Shown: positions 26,934 to 34,848, counted from the stretch's first letter. The stretch is DNA of 64,000 nt from Actinoplanes ianthinogenes (GCF_018324205.1 NZ_AP023356.1:4419501-4483500), one strand, 5' to 3'. Translations and numbers: made by a program. Notes: generated by a model not told the origin, from the letters alone.

Positions 26934-26981
26934 TATCATGCTCAGAATCCCGGTACTACGCAAGGCCAGATGCACGTGCAT
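26934..26981 (-). promoter_or_regulatory. Shared operator-promoter element, copy A
   Basis: Read on the minus strand it contains ATGCACGTGCAT (perfect palindrome, 26970-26981), then GGCCTTGCG (26959-26967), 15 unconserved bases, then GAGCATGATA (26934-26943). The three blocks recur in the same order and spacing at 28381-28428 on the other strand. TTGCGT and CATGAT, 17 bp apart, can serve as -35 and -10 for the gene starting at 26804. Confidence 0.6.
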
Positions 26982-27061
26982 TTGCATCGTCGAGCGAATT
27001 GGCACAGGGGGATCACCACCCCGGGTCGAACAGCGATCCGGGCAGACCAAGGGAGCTTGGA

Positions 27062-27298
27062 ATGACCTACGTGGTCAACGGCATGCCAGCCGGTCAGCTG
27101 CAGGGCGTGACCTGGCAGAAGAGCCGTCGCAGCAACCCGAGTGGCAACTGTGTGGAGTGCGCTGTCCTGCCCGGCGGCGACGTCGCCGTGCGCAACTCCC
27201 GCGACCCGGAGGGTGCCGCGCTCATCTACACCCGCGCCGAGATCGAGGCGTTCCTGGGTGGAGTTCGGGACGGGGACTTCGACAACCTGGTGGCCTGA
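27062..27298 (+). CDS. DUF397 domain protein
   Basis: 78 residues that are essentially one DUF397 domain: GVTWQKSRRSNPSGNCVECAVLPGGDVAVRNSRDPEGAALIYTRAEIEAFLGGVRDGDFDNL. These small acidic proteins occur beside XRE/DUF5753 regulators in actinomycetes (for example the whiJ-type loci of Streptomyces), where they appear to modulate the regulator. The ATG at 27062 has AAGGGAG upstream. Here the gene is convergent with its XRE partner rather than downstream of it, which is less usual. Confidence 0.92.
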   Translation: MTYVVNGMPAGQLQGVTWQKSRRSNPSGNCVECAVLPGGDVAVRNSRDPEGAALIYTRAEIEAFLGGVRDGDFDNLVA

Positions 27299-27322
27299 AG
27301 GTCACCGCTTCAGACGAAAAGA

Positions 27323-27355
27323 GGTCCGGCCGGGTGACATCGCACCGGCCGGACC
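27323..27355. terminator. Bidirectional hairpin between the DUF397 and XRE genes
   Basis: Perfect 11-bp arms GGTCCGGCCGG (27323-27333) and CCGGCCGGACC (27345-27355) around an 11-nt loop, placed between two convergent stop codons. Confidence 0.7.
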
Positions 27356-27371
27356 ATTGGCCCATCCGCCC

Positions 27372-28262
27372 CTAGATCGGGCGGCCGACCTCGTTGAGCA
27401 GCTTCCCCAGGATCTCCTGGGTGTGATTCGGCGGCTCGGCGTCGATGCAGACGCGCTCCATCGCCATCGCGTACTGATCCACGTCCTCGCGCTTGTCGAG
27501 GTAGATCGCGCTGGTCAACTGCTCGACGTAGACCACGTCGGGCAGCTCCGGCTCGGGGAACCGCAGGATCGAGAACGGGCCACCGGCCGCGGCGTGCCCG
27601 CCCGCGGTGAACGGGATGATCTGCAACCGCACGCTCGGCAGCCGGGACGCCGCGATGAGCGACTCGATCTGCGCGCGCATCACGTCGACGCCGCCGATCG
27701 GCCGGCGCAGCACCGCCTCGTCGATCACCGCCCACAGCTGCGGGCCACCCGAACGGGTGAGAATCTGCTGCCGCTGCCGGCGCACCTCGACCCGCTTGTT
27801 GATCTCCTCGGCACTGGCGCCGGCGTGCCCCAGCATGATCACGGCACGCGCGTACTCCGGCGTCTGGAGCAGACCCGGAACGAACTGGATCTCGTAGGTG
27901 CGGATCAGCGTGGCGGCCGCCTCGAGCCCCAGGTAGGCCTGGAACCAGGTGGGCAGCACGTCGTTCAGCTGCTGCCACCAGCCGGGGCTGTTGGCCTGGC
28001 GGGCAAGGCCGATCAGCGCGTCGCGCTCCGCCTTGTCGTCCACGCCATACAAGGTCAACAGGTCCGCGACGTCGCGTTCCTTGAAGCTGACCCGGCCGAG
28101 CTCCATCCGGCTGATCTTCGAACCCGAGGCGCGGATCTCGTAGCCCGCCGCGTCCCGGGTGATCCCTCTCGACTCCCGCAGCTTCCGGAGTTGGGAGCCG
28201 AGCAGAATGCGCAGCACGGTTGGACCGCCGCCCGGCGCCTCCTCCTGCGTACCCGCGCTCAC
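27372..28262 (-). CDS. XRE-family regulator with DUF5753 domain
   Basis: 296 residues. The HTH is at about residues 20-75 (LGSQLRKLRESRGITRDAAGYEIRASGSKISRMELGRVSFKERDVADLLTLYGV). The rest is the DUF5753 ligand/partner domain (WFQAYLGLEAAATLIRTYEIQFVPGLLQTPEYARAV, then VDQYAMAMERVCIDAEPP). The start is GTG 28262. Proteins of this type (WhiJ/Scr1-like) pair with DUF397 proteins; the partner is the convergent gene at 27062. Both outer flanks of the pair carry the ATGCACGTGCA element, a good candidate for its binding site. TTGACA on the minus strand (28343-28348) may belong to its own promoter. Confidence 0.92.
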   Translation of the reverse strand: MSAGTQEEAPGGGPTVLRILLGSQLRKLRESRGITRDAAGYEIRASGSKISRMELGRVSFKERDVADLLTLYGVDDKAERDALIGLARQANSPGWWQQLNDVLPTWFQAYLGLEAAATLIRTYEIQFVPGLLQTPEYARAVIMLGHAGASAEEINKRVEVRRQRQQILTRSGGPQLWAVIDEAVLRRPIGGVDVMRAQIESLIAASRLPSVRLQIIPFTAGGHAAAGGPFSILRFPEPELPDVVYVEQLTSAIYLDKREDVDQYAMAMERVCIDAEPPNHTQEILGKLLNEVGRPI

Positions 28263-28380
28263 CTGACTCCTCGTCGCCGTCTCGTGACTACCGGAATGCA
28301 GTCGTGTGCATCCTAAAGCGGAGATCGTCTACCGCGAAACCTTGTCAAGTGTAGAACTGCCGTGGCGGATGCGCGCACAG

Positions 28381-28428
28381 ATGCACGTGCAGACGGCCTT
28401 GCGGACGCACTTGATGACGAGCATGATA
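28381..28428 (+). promoter_or_regulatory. Shared operator-promoter element, copy B
   Basis: ATGCACGTGCA (28381-28391), GGCCTTGCG (28395-28403), 15 bases, GAGCATGATA (28419-28428). Same blocks and spacing as copy A but on the opposite strand. TTGCGG and CATGAT are 17 bp apart. It points to the gene at 28556 with about 128 bp of leader. Confidence 0.6.
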
Positions 28429-28555
28429 GCTGACAGACACGTACCGACTGCTAACGCAGCGTGCCGAAAACTTCGGCTGCTCGGCCGTTGCGCCCCGTCG
28501 GTGCTGTTTGCTGGCCCTTGACTTTGCCGGCCCTTGAGAGCTTGGAGGCACCGCG

Positions 28556-28855
28556 ATGTCGAGTTGGATGACATCCACGCCGACCGTCACCCCGCCACAG
28601 CGCGATCCGGCCGACGTGGCGCCCGCCGAGAGCTACCGCCCGGCCGACCCGGTCTGGGTCTACCGCGACGGCTGGCGCGCCGGCGTCATCGAGGCCGCCT
28701 CCCCCCGAGCCGTCACCGTCACCTACAAGCCGGGCAGCCACCGCGGCACCGGCGTCGACACGTTCACCGCGCCCTACGTGACGTCCCGCGACGACGACGA
28801 CCCCACCCTCGACAATCGAGGCCTCCGCCTGGTCCGCCGAAAGCCGCTGGCATGA
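28556..28855 (+). CDS. Small hypothetical protein
   Basis: 99 residues. The recognisable part is DPVWVYRDGWRAGVIEAASPRAVTVTYKPGSHRGTGVDTFTAPYV, a short beta-rich segment resembling an SH3/Tudor-like barrel (my inference). The N-terminus is Thr/Pro-rich. The ATG has GGAGG 8 nt upstream. It lies downstream of promoter-like copy B, and its stop overlaps the start of the next gene (ATGA). No family recognised. Confidence 0.7.
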   Translation: MSSWMTSTPTVTPPQRDPADVAPAESYRPADPVWVYRDGWRAGVIEAASPRAVTVTYKPGSHRGTGVDTFTAPYVTSRDDDDPTLDNRGLRLVRRKPLA

Positions 28856-29037
28856 CCGGCGCCGTCACCGTCTCCGCCATCGTCGGCCTGCTGAGTCTCT
28901 TCTCGGGCGTGGCCCTGGGGTGGTACCTGCGACGCACCAACGACTGGTGTCCCACCTGCGGCGAACAGCTGACTTGCGGCGACTGCAAGATGAGCGTCCA
29001 CTGGCCGGAGCACCAGACCGCCGCCACCCACCGCTGA
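28852..29037 (+). CDS. Tiny membrane protein with a zinc-ribbon-like motif
   Basis: 61 residues. An N-terminal transmembrane helix (VTVSAIVGLLSLFSGVALGWYL) is followed by CPTCGEQLTCGDC, two CxxC pairs 5 residues apart that could bind zinc, and a His-containing tail. ATGA overlap with the previous gene shows translational coupling. The function is unknown; a membrane-anchored partner of the 99-residue protein is plausible. Confidence 0.65.
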   Translation: MTGAVTVSAIVGLLSLFSGVALGWYLRRTNDWCPTCGEQLTCGDCKMSVHWPEHQTAATHR

Positions 29038-29065
29038 CCCCGCACGGTCCGCGGGTCCCTTTTTC
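29036..29065 (+). terminator. Probable terminator after the small-gene pair
   Basis: GACCC(C)GC (29036-29043) can pair with GCGGGTC (29051-29057), one bulged C, followed by CCTTTTT. It overlaps the stop codon. Confidence 0.55.
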
Positions 29066-29216
29066 GGTACGCCCTCGCCCCGCCCCAACCGCACAGCCCC
29101 GTCCCGTGCCTCGACGCCAGGCCGCTGCCCCCTCCCGACCGCGAGGCCGCATCCGGGCCGAACTGCCACCTCCCGGTGGTCCACCCAAACCCCCACGGTG
29201 AAGCCCAGCAGGATTG

Positions 29217-30098
29217 TCCGGCTGGCGCCTACGGCCCTATCCCGCGCACGAATAGGGCCCCCAGAACCAGCCGGAAGCGTCGGGCTGGCGTCCACGGCCC
29301 CATCCCGGGTGCGGACAGGGCGGTCAGGACCAGCCGGGAGTGTCGGGCCGGCGCCCACGGCCCTGCCCCGCGTACGGACAGGCCCCCAAGACCAGCCGGG
29401 TTGTCGGGCTGGCGTCCACGGCCCTGTCCCGGGTGCGAACAGGGCGGTCAGGACCAGCCGGGAGTGTCGGGCTGGCGCCTACGGCCCTATCCCGGGTGCG
29501 GACAGGGCGGTCAGGACCAGCCGGGAGTATCGGGCTGGCGTCCACGGCCCTATCCCACGCACGGATAGGCCGCCAAGACCAGCCCGGAGCACCGAGCTGG
29601 CACCCACAGCCCTACCCCACGCACGAATAGGGCCACCAGGACCAGCCGAAGCACCGGGCTGGCACCCACGGCCCTATCCCGGGTGCGGACGGGGCGGTCA
29701 GGACCAGCCGGGAGTATCGGGCTGGCGTCCACGGCCCTGCCCCGCGCGCGGACAGGGCGGTCAGGACCAGCCCGGAGCACCGAGCTGGCACCCACGGCCC
29801 TATCCCACGCACGAATAGGGCCACCAGGACCAGCCGGGAGTGTCGGGCTGGCGCCCACGGCCCTATCCCGGGTGCGGACGGGGCGGTCAGGACCAGCCGG
29901 GAGTGTCGGGCTGGCGCCCATGGCCCTGTCCCGGGTGCGGACAGGGCGGTCAGGGCCAGCCGGGAGTATCGGGCTGGCGTCCACGGCCCTGCCCCAAGTA
30001 CGAATAGGGCCACCAGGGCCAGCCCGAAGCACCGAGCTGGCACCCACCGCCCTGCCCCACGCACGGATAGGGCCACCAGGGCCAGCTCGGGGGTTGGG
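29217..30098. repeat. 63-bp tandem repeat, about 14 copies, hairpin-forming
   Basis: GCTGGC marks recur at 29221, 29284, 29347, 29408, 29471, 29534, 29596, 29658, 29721, 29784, 29847, 29910, 29973 and 30036, mostly 63 bp apart with occasional 61 and 62. Each unit has an outer stem GGCTGG/CCAGCC and an inner stem that is CCCTAT/ATAGGG in some units and CCCTGT/ACAGGG in others. The 1- and 2-bp length changes shift every reading frame, and no start signals exist, so it is not coding. The sequence on either side (29066-29216 and 30099-30289) also lacks a gene; 30267-30280 holds an ACCGAT-TT-ATCGGT hairpin. Confidence 0.9.
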
Positions 30099-30289
30099 GT
30101 TGGCGGTCGTGGGCACCCGCGGGCGTCGCCCTGGAGGGGCGGGCGTTTTGGACGCGCCAGCGGCCAGCCCGGCCCGGAAGGGTCCCTGGCGGGAGCGACG
30201 ATCAGTGATCAGCGCGGACCCGAGTCAGCATGAAGTTGACCTTGAGTCTGCCGATACCGGTCTGTAACCGATTTATCGGTACATGTCGA

Positions 30290-32497
30290 CTACGGGGTGA
30301 TATTGAAGTTGTCGCGGAAGACGTTAGCCGGGTCGTAGCGGCGCTTCAGATCCCGCAACCGGGACAAAGTCGCCGGCGGCCAAGCCTCGGCGATCCGCTC
30401 CAGCCGCTGATCGGTCTCGAAGGACAGATAGAGCCCACTGAAATACGGCGCCAACTCCTCCCATGCCGCGTCGAGGCGAGCCCGGGACGCGCCGAACGCC
30501 ACCACCGAGAAGTTGGCGGTTCGGTGGGCGTAGGCCGTTGCCTCGGACGGCACGTCGGCGACCGCGCCGCCCACCGAACGCACCTGGAAGAAGTAGACCG
30601 CCCCGGAGGCGATCAACCGGGCCGCGGCCGCGCAGAACGACGGGGTCAGGTGCTCGATCAGCCCGGATCGCGCGGCGGGATCGCCCTGGCCGTCGTGCGG
30701 GGCGTCCGGCACGTTCATCACGCCGGCGTACGGAACCAGCTGCACCTGCTGATCGAGCAGCGGCCCGACCGAGGCGATCGGCGTGAAGCGCTCGATGATC
30801 GTGTCCGGCACCTCGGAGTCGACCACGCCGTAGATCTGCGCGAGCGACTGCCCACGCCGCGGCGCCCCCATGATCAGGTTCGTGGTGACGTCCCGGGGCG
30901 CGGCCTCCATGGCGGCGCCCCAGCGTTCCAGCAGGCCCGCGCCGTCCGTGGCGTCGAGCACGAACTGACCGAAACCGACCGCCCCCACCTCGTCCGCCTG
31001 GAACTCGAACGCGGTGACGATGCCGAAGTTCGCTCCCGCACCGCGAACCGCCCAGAACAGGTCCGGGTTCTCGGTCTCGCTGGTCCGCACCAGGGTCCCG
31101 TCGGCCAGCAGCAGCTCGGCGGCGCGCATCCGGTCGATGGTCAGCCCGTGCTCGCGGGCCAGCCAGCCGATCCCGCCCGCGGTGGCCAGCCCGCCGACCC
31201 CGACGCCGCCGTAGTCACCGCTGCTCAGCGCCCAGCCGTGCGGGGCAAGCGCGGCGGCCACCTCCTTCCAGCGGGCGCCGGGACCGACTCTGATCAGCCG
31301 GTCGGCGGTCGAGAGGATCTCGATGGCGTTGAGCCGGCCGACGTCGATCACGATGCCGCCGTCGTTGGTGGAGCGGCCGCTGATGCCGTGGCCGCCGCTG
31401 CGGACGGCGAGCGGCACCTCCTGCTCGCGGGCGAAGGCCAGCGCCGTCGCGGCCTGCTCGACATCCACCGGTTGCAGCACCAGGCCGGGCGCTCCGCCGC
31501 GCATGTAGGTGGAGCGGACCCGGGCGTACCCGAAATCGCCCGGCTCGATCGCGACCGCCGCGAGCGAATCCGGCAACCCGTCGTAGTCGATCCCGTCCCG
31601 CCGGCGCGCCAGCGCCGCGGCGGCGCGCACCGGGCCGGTCGGCGCACCGCTCGCCGCGCGTTCCCGGTCCACCGCCTCGCGCAGCGCCGGGATCACCTCG
31701 GCGGCGAAGCGCTCCAGCTCGGCGGGCTGGTCGGTGCCGATGACGAAGGTGCTGACGCCGTGCTCGAGCACGTACCCGAGCAGCTCCTCGACGCTCCGGT
31801 CGGCCGGCACGTTGAGCAGCCGCTGGATCTCCCGCGGATCACGTCCCGTCGCGACCGCGGCCTCGTCGATGATCGTGTTGCCCCGGGCCAGCGCACCCGG
31901 TTTCAGGTAGGACAGCGAGGGCAGCCAGCCGTCCGCCTTGGTCCCGGCCACCTTGAGCATCCGCGGGCCGTAGGCGCCCAGCCAGATCGGCACCCGGTGC
32001 GCCGGCGCCGGGCCGCGTTTCGGTCCGTTGAGCTGGTAATACTCACCGTCGAAGCGGAGCGGGTGCCGCGACTCGGTGTCCCACAGCTCGCGGATCACGT
32101 CGATCGCCTCACTGAGCTGATCGACCGACTCCCCGGGCGTGCGCCGGGTGACGCCCATCGCCACCATCGGGTCCCAGAAAGCGCCGGCGCCCAGCCCGAG
32201 CGCGAGCCGCCCGCCGGAGAGCAGGTCCAGGCTGGCCGCCGCGCGGGCCAGCACCGGGGCCGGGCGCATCGGCACGTTGAGCACGTTGCCGGCCAGCTCG
32301 ACCTTCTCGGTTCGCGCGGCCACCCAGCTCAGCAGCGTCCAGGTGTCCAGGAAGCCGGGCTGGTAGGGATGGTCCTGGAAGGTGACCAGGTCGAATCCGA
32401 GCTGCTCGCTGAGCACGGCCCGGACGACCACGCCCTCCAGATCGTCGTTGGCCGGCGTCAGGAACGTCCCGAACCGCAGCGGGTGCCCGTAGTCCAC
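30290..32497 (-). CDS. Fusion of LLM-class flavin monooxygenase and FAD-linked (BBE-type) oxidase
   Basis: 735 residues. Residues 1-300 are a luciferase-like F420/FMN-dependent oxidoreductase (HPLRFGTFLTPANDDLEGVV, FQDHPYQPGFLDTWTLLSWVAARTEKV, RLALGLGAGAFWDPMVAMG). Residues 330-735 are a PCMH/berberine-bridge-type oxidase: VPLAVRSGGHGISGRSTNDGG with the His that usually binds FAD covalently, GGVGVGGLATAGGIGWL lacking the second-bond Cys, and the BBE end RYDPANVFRDNFNI. The GTG start is 6 nt after TACGAT on the minus strand, suggesting a leaderless mRNA. It is divergent from an HxlR gene that probably regulates it. Substrate unknown. Confidence 0.85.
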   Translation of the reverse strand: MDYGHPLRFGTFLTPANDDLEGVVVRAVLSEQLGFDLVTFQDHPYQPGFLDTWTLLSWVAARTEKVELAGNVLNVPMRPAPVLARAAASLDLLSGGRLALGLGAGAFWDPMVAMGVTRRTPGESVDQLSEAIDVIRELWDTESRHPLRFDGEYYQLNGPKRGPAPAHRVPIWLGAYGPRMLKVAGTKADGWLPSLSYLKPGALARGNTIIDEAAVATGRDPREIQRLLNVPADRSVEELLGYVLEHGVSTFVIGTDQPAELERFAAEVIPALREAVDRERAASGAPTGPVRAAAALARRRDGIDYDGLPDSLAAVAIEPGDFGYARVRSTYMRGGAPGLVLQPVDVEQAATALAFAREQEVPLAVRSGGHGISGRSTNDGGIVIDVGRLNAIEILSTADRLIRVGPGARWKEVAAALAPHGWALSSGDYGGVGVGGLATAGGIGWLAREHGLTIDRMRAAELLLADGTLVRTSETENPDLFWAVRGAGANFGIVTAFEFQADEVGAVGFGQFVLDATDGAGLLERWGAAMEAAPRDVTTNLIMGAPRRGQSLAQIYGVVDSEVPDTIIERFTPIASVGPLLDQQVQLVPYAGVMNVPDAPHDGQGDPAARSGLIEHLTPSFCAAAARLIASGAVYFFQVRSVGGAVADVPSEATAYAHRTANFSVVAFGASRARLDAAWEELAPYFSGLYLSFETDQRLERIAEAWPPATLSRLRDLKRRYDPANVFRDNFNITP

Positions 32498-32548
32498 CCG
32501 AAGATCGTATGTCGCGCCCCGGCCGTTCTCGGAGGTAGCTTGACGTGC

Positions 32549-32887
32549 ATGACGGCGATGGAGCAGAGCGCCCGGGCGTGCCAGGAAAAGGCCACCTCGC
32601 TCGCCCGCGCCTTCGAGTTCCTCGGCCGCCGGTGGAACGCGGCGGTTCTCGGCGCTCTGGAGAGCGGCCCGGCCGGCTTCCGCGACCTGTCCCGCGCGAT
32701 CGACGGGATCAGCGACTCGGTCCTGTCGAACAGGCTGTCCTGCCTGGCCAACGCCGGTCTGATCACCCGCGAGGTGGAGGCCGGCCCGCCGGTGTCGGTG
32801 TCCTATGCGCTGACCCCGGCCAGCCGAGCACTGATGCCCGCCCTCGGGCAGATCGCCCAGTGGGCCGACGAACACTTCCCGCAGTGA
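32549..32887 (+). CDS. HxlR family transcriptional regulator
   Basis: 112 residues with the HxlR winged helix: ARAFEFLGRRWNAAVLGALESGPAGFRDLSRAIDGISDSVLSNRLSCLANAGLITREVEAGPPVSVSYALTPASRALMP. A Cys near residue 11 (ARACQEKA) is at the position used for redox sensing in some family members. Start ATG 32549, with GGAGGT 12 nt upstream. It lies between the divergent flavin-enzyme fusion gene and a nitroreductase gene, and probably responds to a quinone or oxidant; that is inference. Confidence 0.88.
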   Translation: MTAMEQSARACQEKATSLARAFEFLGRRWNAAVLGALESGPAGFRDLSRAIDGISDSVLSNRLSCLANAGLITREVEAGPPVSVSYALTPASRALMPALGQIAQWADEHFPQ

Positions 32888-32896
32888 AGTACTTCA
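32885..32896. promoter_or_regulatory. Perfect palindrome at the HxlR stop codon
   Basis: TGAAGTACTTCA, 48-60 bp upstream of the nitroreductase start. It could be an HxlR operator controlling that gene. Confidence 0.35.
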
Positions 32897-32944
32897 CCCA
32901 GGCTCGGAATAGCTTTCTGATCCACAGCCGCTAGCTTTTTAGAA

Positions 32945-33535
32945 GTGGATACTCTTTCCGAAGCTGGCCGCGGCCTGCTCTTCACCGACGCGCGCACGGC
33001 GTCGTTCTTCGCGCCGGTCCCGGTGACCGACGAGGAGCTCAACGAGATCTGGGAGCTGGCGAAATGGCCGCCCACCCAGGCGAACACCCAGCCGCTGCGG
33101 GTGCTCTACGTGCGGACCGCCGAGGGCAAGGAACGCCTGGTGAAGCACCTCGCCGAGGGCAACCGGGCCAAGTCGCAGAGCGCGCCGGTGGTCGCCGTGC
33201 TCGCCCTCGACACCCAGTTCCACGAGCACGTCCCGCAGGTTTTCCCGCACAACCCGGGGCTCAAGGACGTCTTCGAGGGCAACCCGGAGAAGCGGATCCA
33301 GGACGGTACGTTCAGCGCCGCGCTCCAGGCCGGGTACTTCATCATCGCGGCCCGGGCGATCGGCCTCTACGCCGGCCCGATGACCGGTTTCGACAAGGCC
33401 GGCGTGGACGCGGAGTTCTTCCCGGACGGCCGCTTCAAGTCGCTCGCGGTGGTCAACCTCGGGCATCCGGCGGAGAACGCGTACCGGGACCGCCTGCCGC
33501 GGCTCGACAGCGCCACGACCGTGCAGTGGGCCTGA
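32945..33535 (+). CDS. Nitroreductase family protein (RutE/HadB-like)
   Basis: 196 residues. FMN-binding nitroreductase of the malonic-semialdehyde-reductase subgroup: ARTASFFAPVPVTDEELNEIWELAKWPPTQANTQPLRVLYVRT, then AALQAGYFIIAARAIGLYAGPMTGFDKAGVDAEFF. In this subgroup WPPTxxNxQP is the hallmark. It may reduce semialdehydes, quinones or nitro compounds with NAD(P)H. The GTG start is 7 nt after TAGCTT (32932-32937) with no Shine-Dalgarno sequence. It follows the HxlR gene by 57 bp. Confidence 0.87.
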   Translation: MDTLSEAGRGLLFTDARTASFFAPVPVTDEELNEIWELAKWPPTQANTQPLRVLYVRTAEGKERLVKHLAEGNRAKSQSAPVVAVLALDTQFHEHVPQVFPHNPGLKDVFEGNPEKRIQDGTFSAALQAGYFIIAARAIGLYAGPMTGFDKAGVDAEFFPDGRFKSLAVVNLGHPAENAYRDRLPRLDSATTVQWA

Positions 33536-33561
33536 GGTCCGCTGTTCAGTTTCTTTCGGTA

Positions 33562-33597
33562 CGCGGTGAGCACCGCTCTTTCTCGATGCTCACCGCG
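33562..33597 (+). terminator. Terminator hairpin after the nitroreductase gene
   Basis: Perfect 11-bp arms CGCGGTGAGCA (33562-33572) and TGCTCACCGCG (33587-33597), 14-nt loop. It is preceded by TTTCGGTACG, a sequence that recurs in other gaps of this window. Confidence 0.75.
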
Positions 33598-33691
33598 CCC
33601 CGCGGCTGTGCCGTATGCCGACAATCGGGGTTGACACGCCCTCGGAAGGGGTAGTTTCGAGCAGTCCATCCGCGCAACGGAGGTGACGGGC

Positions 33692-33994
33692 GTGCTCGAG
33701 CCGCGGGATGAGCGGGAATTCGACAGCATGGTGTCCCGGCTGCGAGACGCCGACCCGGGCTTCACCCGGCGGTGCGACCGCATGCAGGCCCGCCAACGCC
33801 GGCGCTGGCTGATCCTGGCCGTTCTACTGTGGGCGGTCGTCCCGTTCTGTCTGTATTTCGGCGGATGGACCGGGGTGCTGGAGGCGGTTCTCGCGGTCAT
33901 TTACGGCGCCTGGCTGATGCGCAAACGCAGCCGGGCGACGGATACCCCGTCCTGGCCGCCGTCGACGGACCGCCGCCCCACCGCGGAAGCCTGA
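33692..33994 (+). CDS. DUF3040 membrane protein
   Basis: 100 residues. VLEPRDEREFDSMVSRLRDADPGFTRR is the DUF3040 opening, followed by two closely spaced membrane segments (RWLILAVLLWAVVPFCLYF and GVLEAVLAVIYGAWLM) and a hydrophilic tail. The GTG at 33692 is chosen because GGAGG (33679-33683) lies 8 nt upstream; the earlier GTG at 33683 overlaps that site. DUF3040 proteins are common in actinomycetes and have no assigned function. Confidence 0.82.
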   Translation: MLEPRDEREFDSMVSRLRDADPGFTRRCDRMQARQRRRWLILAVLLWAVVPFCLYFGGWTGVLEAVLAVIYGAWLMRKRSRATDTPSWPPSTDRRPTAEA

Positions 33995-34011
33995 GCTCGC
34001 CCCTCTGTGGG

Positions 34012-34848
34012 TCAGCTCCAGCGGTCGCCGGTCAGTCGCTCGTAAACCTCGACGTACCGGTTCCGGGTCGCCTCGACCACGTGCTCGGGCAGGTCCGGGC
34101 CGGGCTCGGTCCGGTCCCAGTCGGTCTCCTTGGTCGCCCAGTCGCGCAGGACCTGCTTGTCCAGGTACCGCTGCACGCTCCCCGGCTGCCACTCGTCCGC
34201 CGCCCAGAACCGCGACGAGTCCGGCGTCAGCACCTCGTCGCCGAGCTTGAGCTCCCCGTCCTTCAGCCCCAGTTCGATCTTGGTGTCCGCGATCAGGATC
34301 CCCTTGCCGGCCGCGATCTCCGACCCCCGCCGGTAGATCTCCAGCGTGATCCGCCGCAGCTCCTCGGCCTGGTCCTGCCCCTCCTGAGCCACCACCTCGG
34401 CGAAGGTCATCGGCGCGTCGTGCCCGGCCCCGACCGCCTCCTTGGTGGTCGGCGTGAAGATCGCCTCAGGCAGCTTCGACCCCTCGACCAGCCCCGGCGG
34501 CAGCGGCACCCCGGAGATCGCCCCGTCCCGCTGGTAGTCCTTGAGCCCGGACCCGGCGAGGTATCCGCGCGCGATGCACTCCACCTTCACCATGTCGAGC
34601 CGCTCACACCGGATCGCCCGCCCCAGCCACTGCTCGGGAACGTCGGTCGAGGAGATGATGTGGTTCGGCACCACGTCACTGAGCTGGTCGAACCACCACA
34701 GCGACAGCTGGGTGAGAATCTTGCCCTTGTCGGGGATCGGCGTCGGCAGGATGACGTCAAAGATCGACATCCGGTCCGACGCGACCAGGATGAGGTCGTC
34801 CCCGTCGGCATAGACGTCCCGAACCTTGCCGGAGTGCAGCAGCTCCAC
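34012..34848 (-). CDS. purC: Phosphoribosylaminoimidazole-succinocarboxamide (SAICAR) synthase
   Basis: 278 residues. Step eight of purine biosynthesis, joining CAIR and aspartate with ATP. Motifs are complete: GKVRDVYADGDDLILVASDRMSIFDVILPTPIPDKGKILTQLS, RCERLDMVKVECIARGYLAGSGLKDYQ, KLPEAIFTPTTKEAVGAGHD, LIADTKIELG, and LTPDSSRFW. Length is normal for the long actinobacterial form. GTG start at 34848, with GGGGAC upstream. The 176 bp between it and the restriction gene upstream contain no gene; a GCGTGC/GCACGC-like hairpin is present. Confidence 0.97.
   Translation of the reverse strand: MELLHSGKVRDVYADGDDLILVASDRMSIFDVILPTPIPDKGKILTQLSLWWFDQLSDVVPNHIISSTDVPEQWLGRAIRCERLDMVKVECIARGYLAGSGLKDYQRDGAISGVPLPPGLVEGSKLPEAIFTPTTKEAVGAGHDAPMTFAEVVAQEGQDQAEELRRITLEIYRRGSEIAAGKGILIADTKIELGLKDGELKLGDEVLTPDSSRFWAADEWQPGSVQRYLDKQVLRDWATKETDWDRTEPGPDLPEHVVEATRNRYVEVYERLTGDRWS

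Noticed and set aside
26906..27061. N-terminal extension of the DUF397 protein from 26906
   Set aside because: The extension crosses the promoter-like element and has no ribosome site; the ATG at 27062 with AAGGGAG upstream gives the normal domain length.
29183..30267. Long open frames of about 190-206 codons on both strands across the 63-bp repeats
   Set aside because: They only translate the repeat in several frames at once. Length changes of 1-2 bp between units break any single frame, and no ribosome-binding sites or sensible protein features exist.
30230..32887. An 885-codon plus-strand frame opposite the flavin-enzyme fusion
   Set aside because: It is the antisense shadow of a well-supported gene; only its last 112 codons, the HxlR gene, are real.
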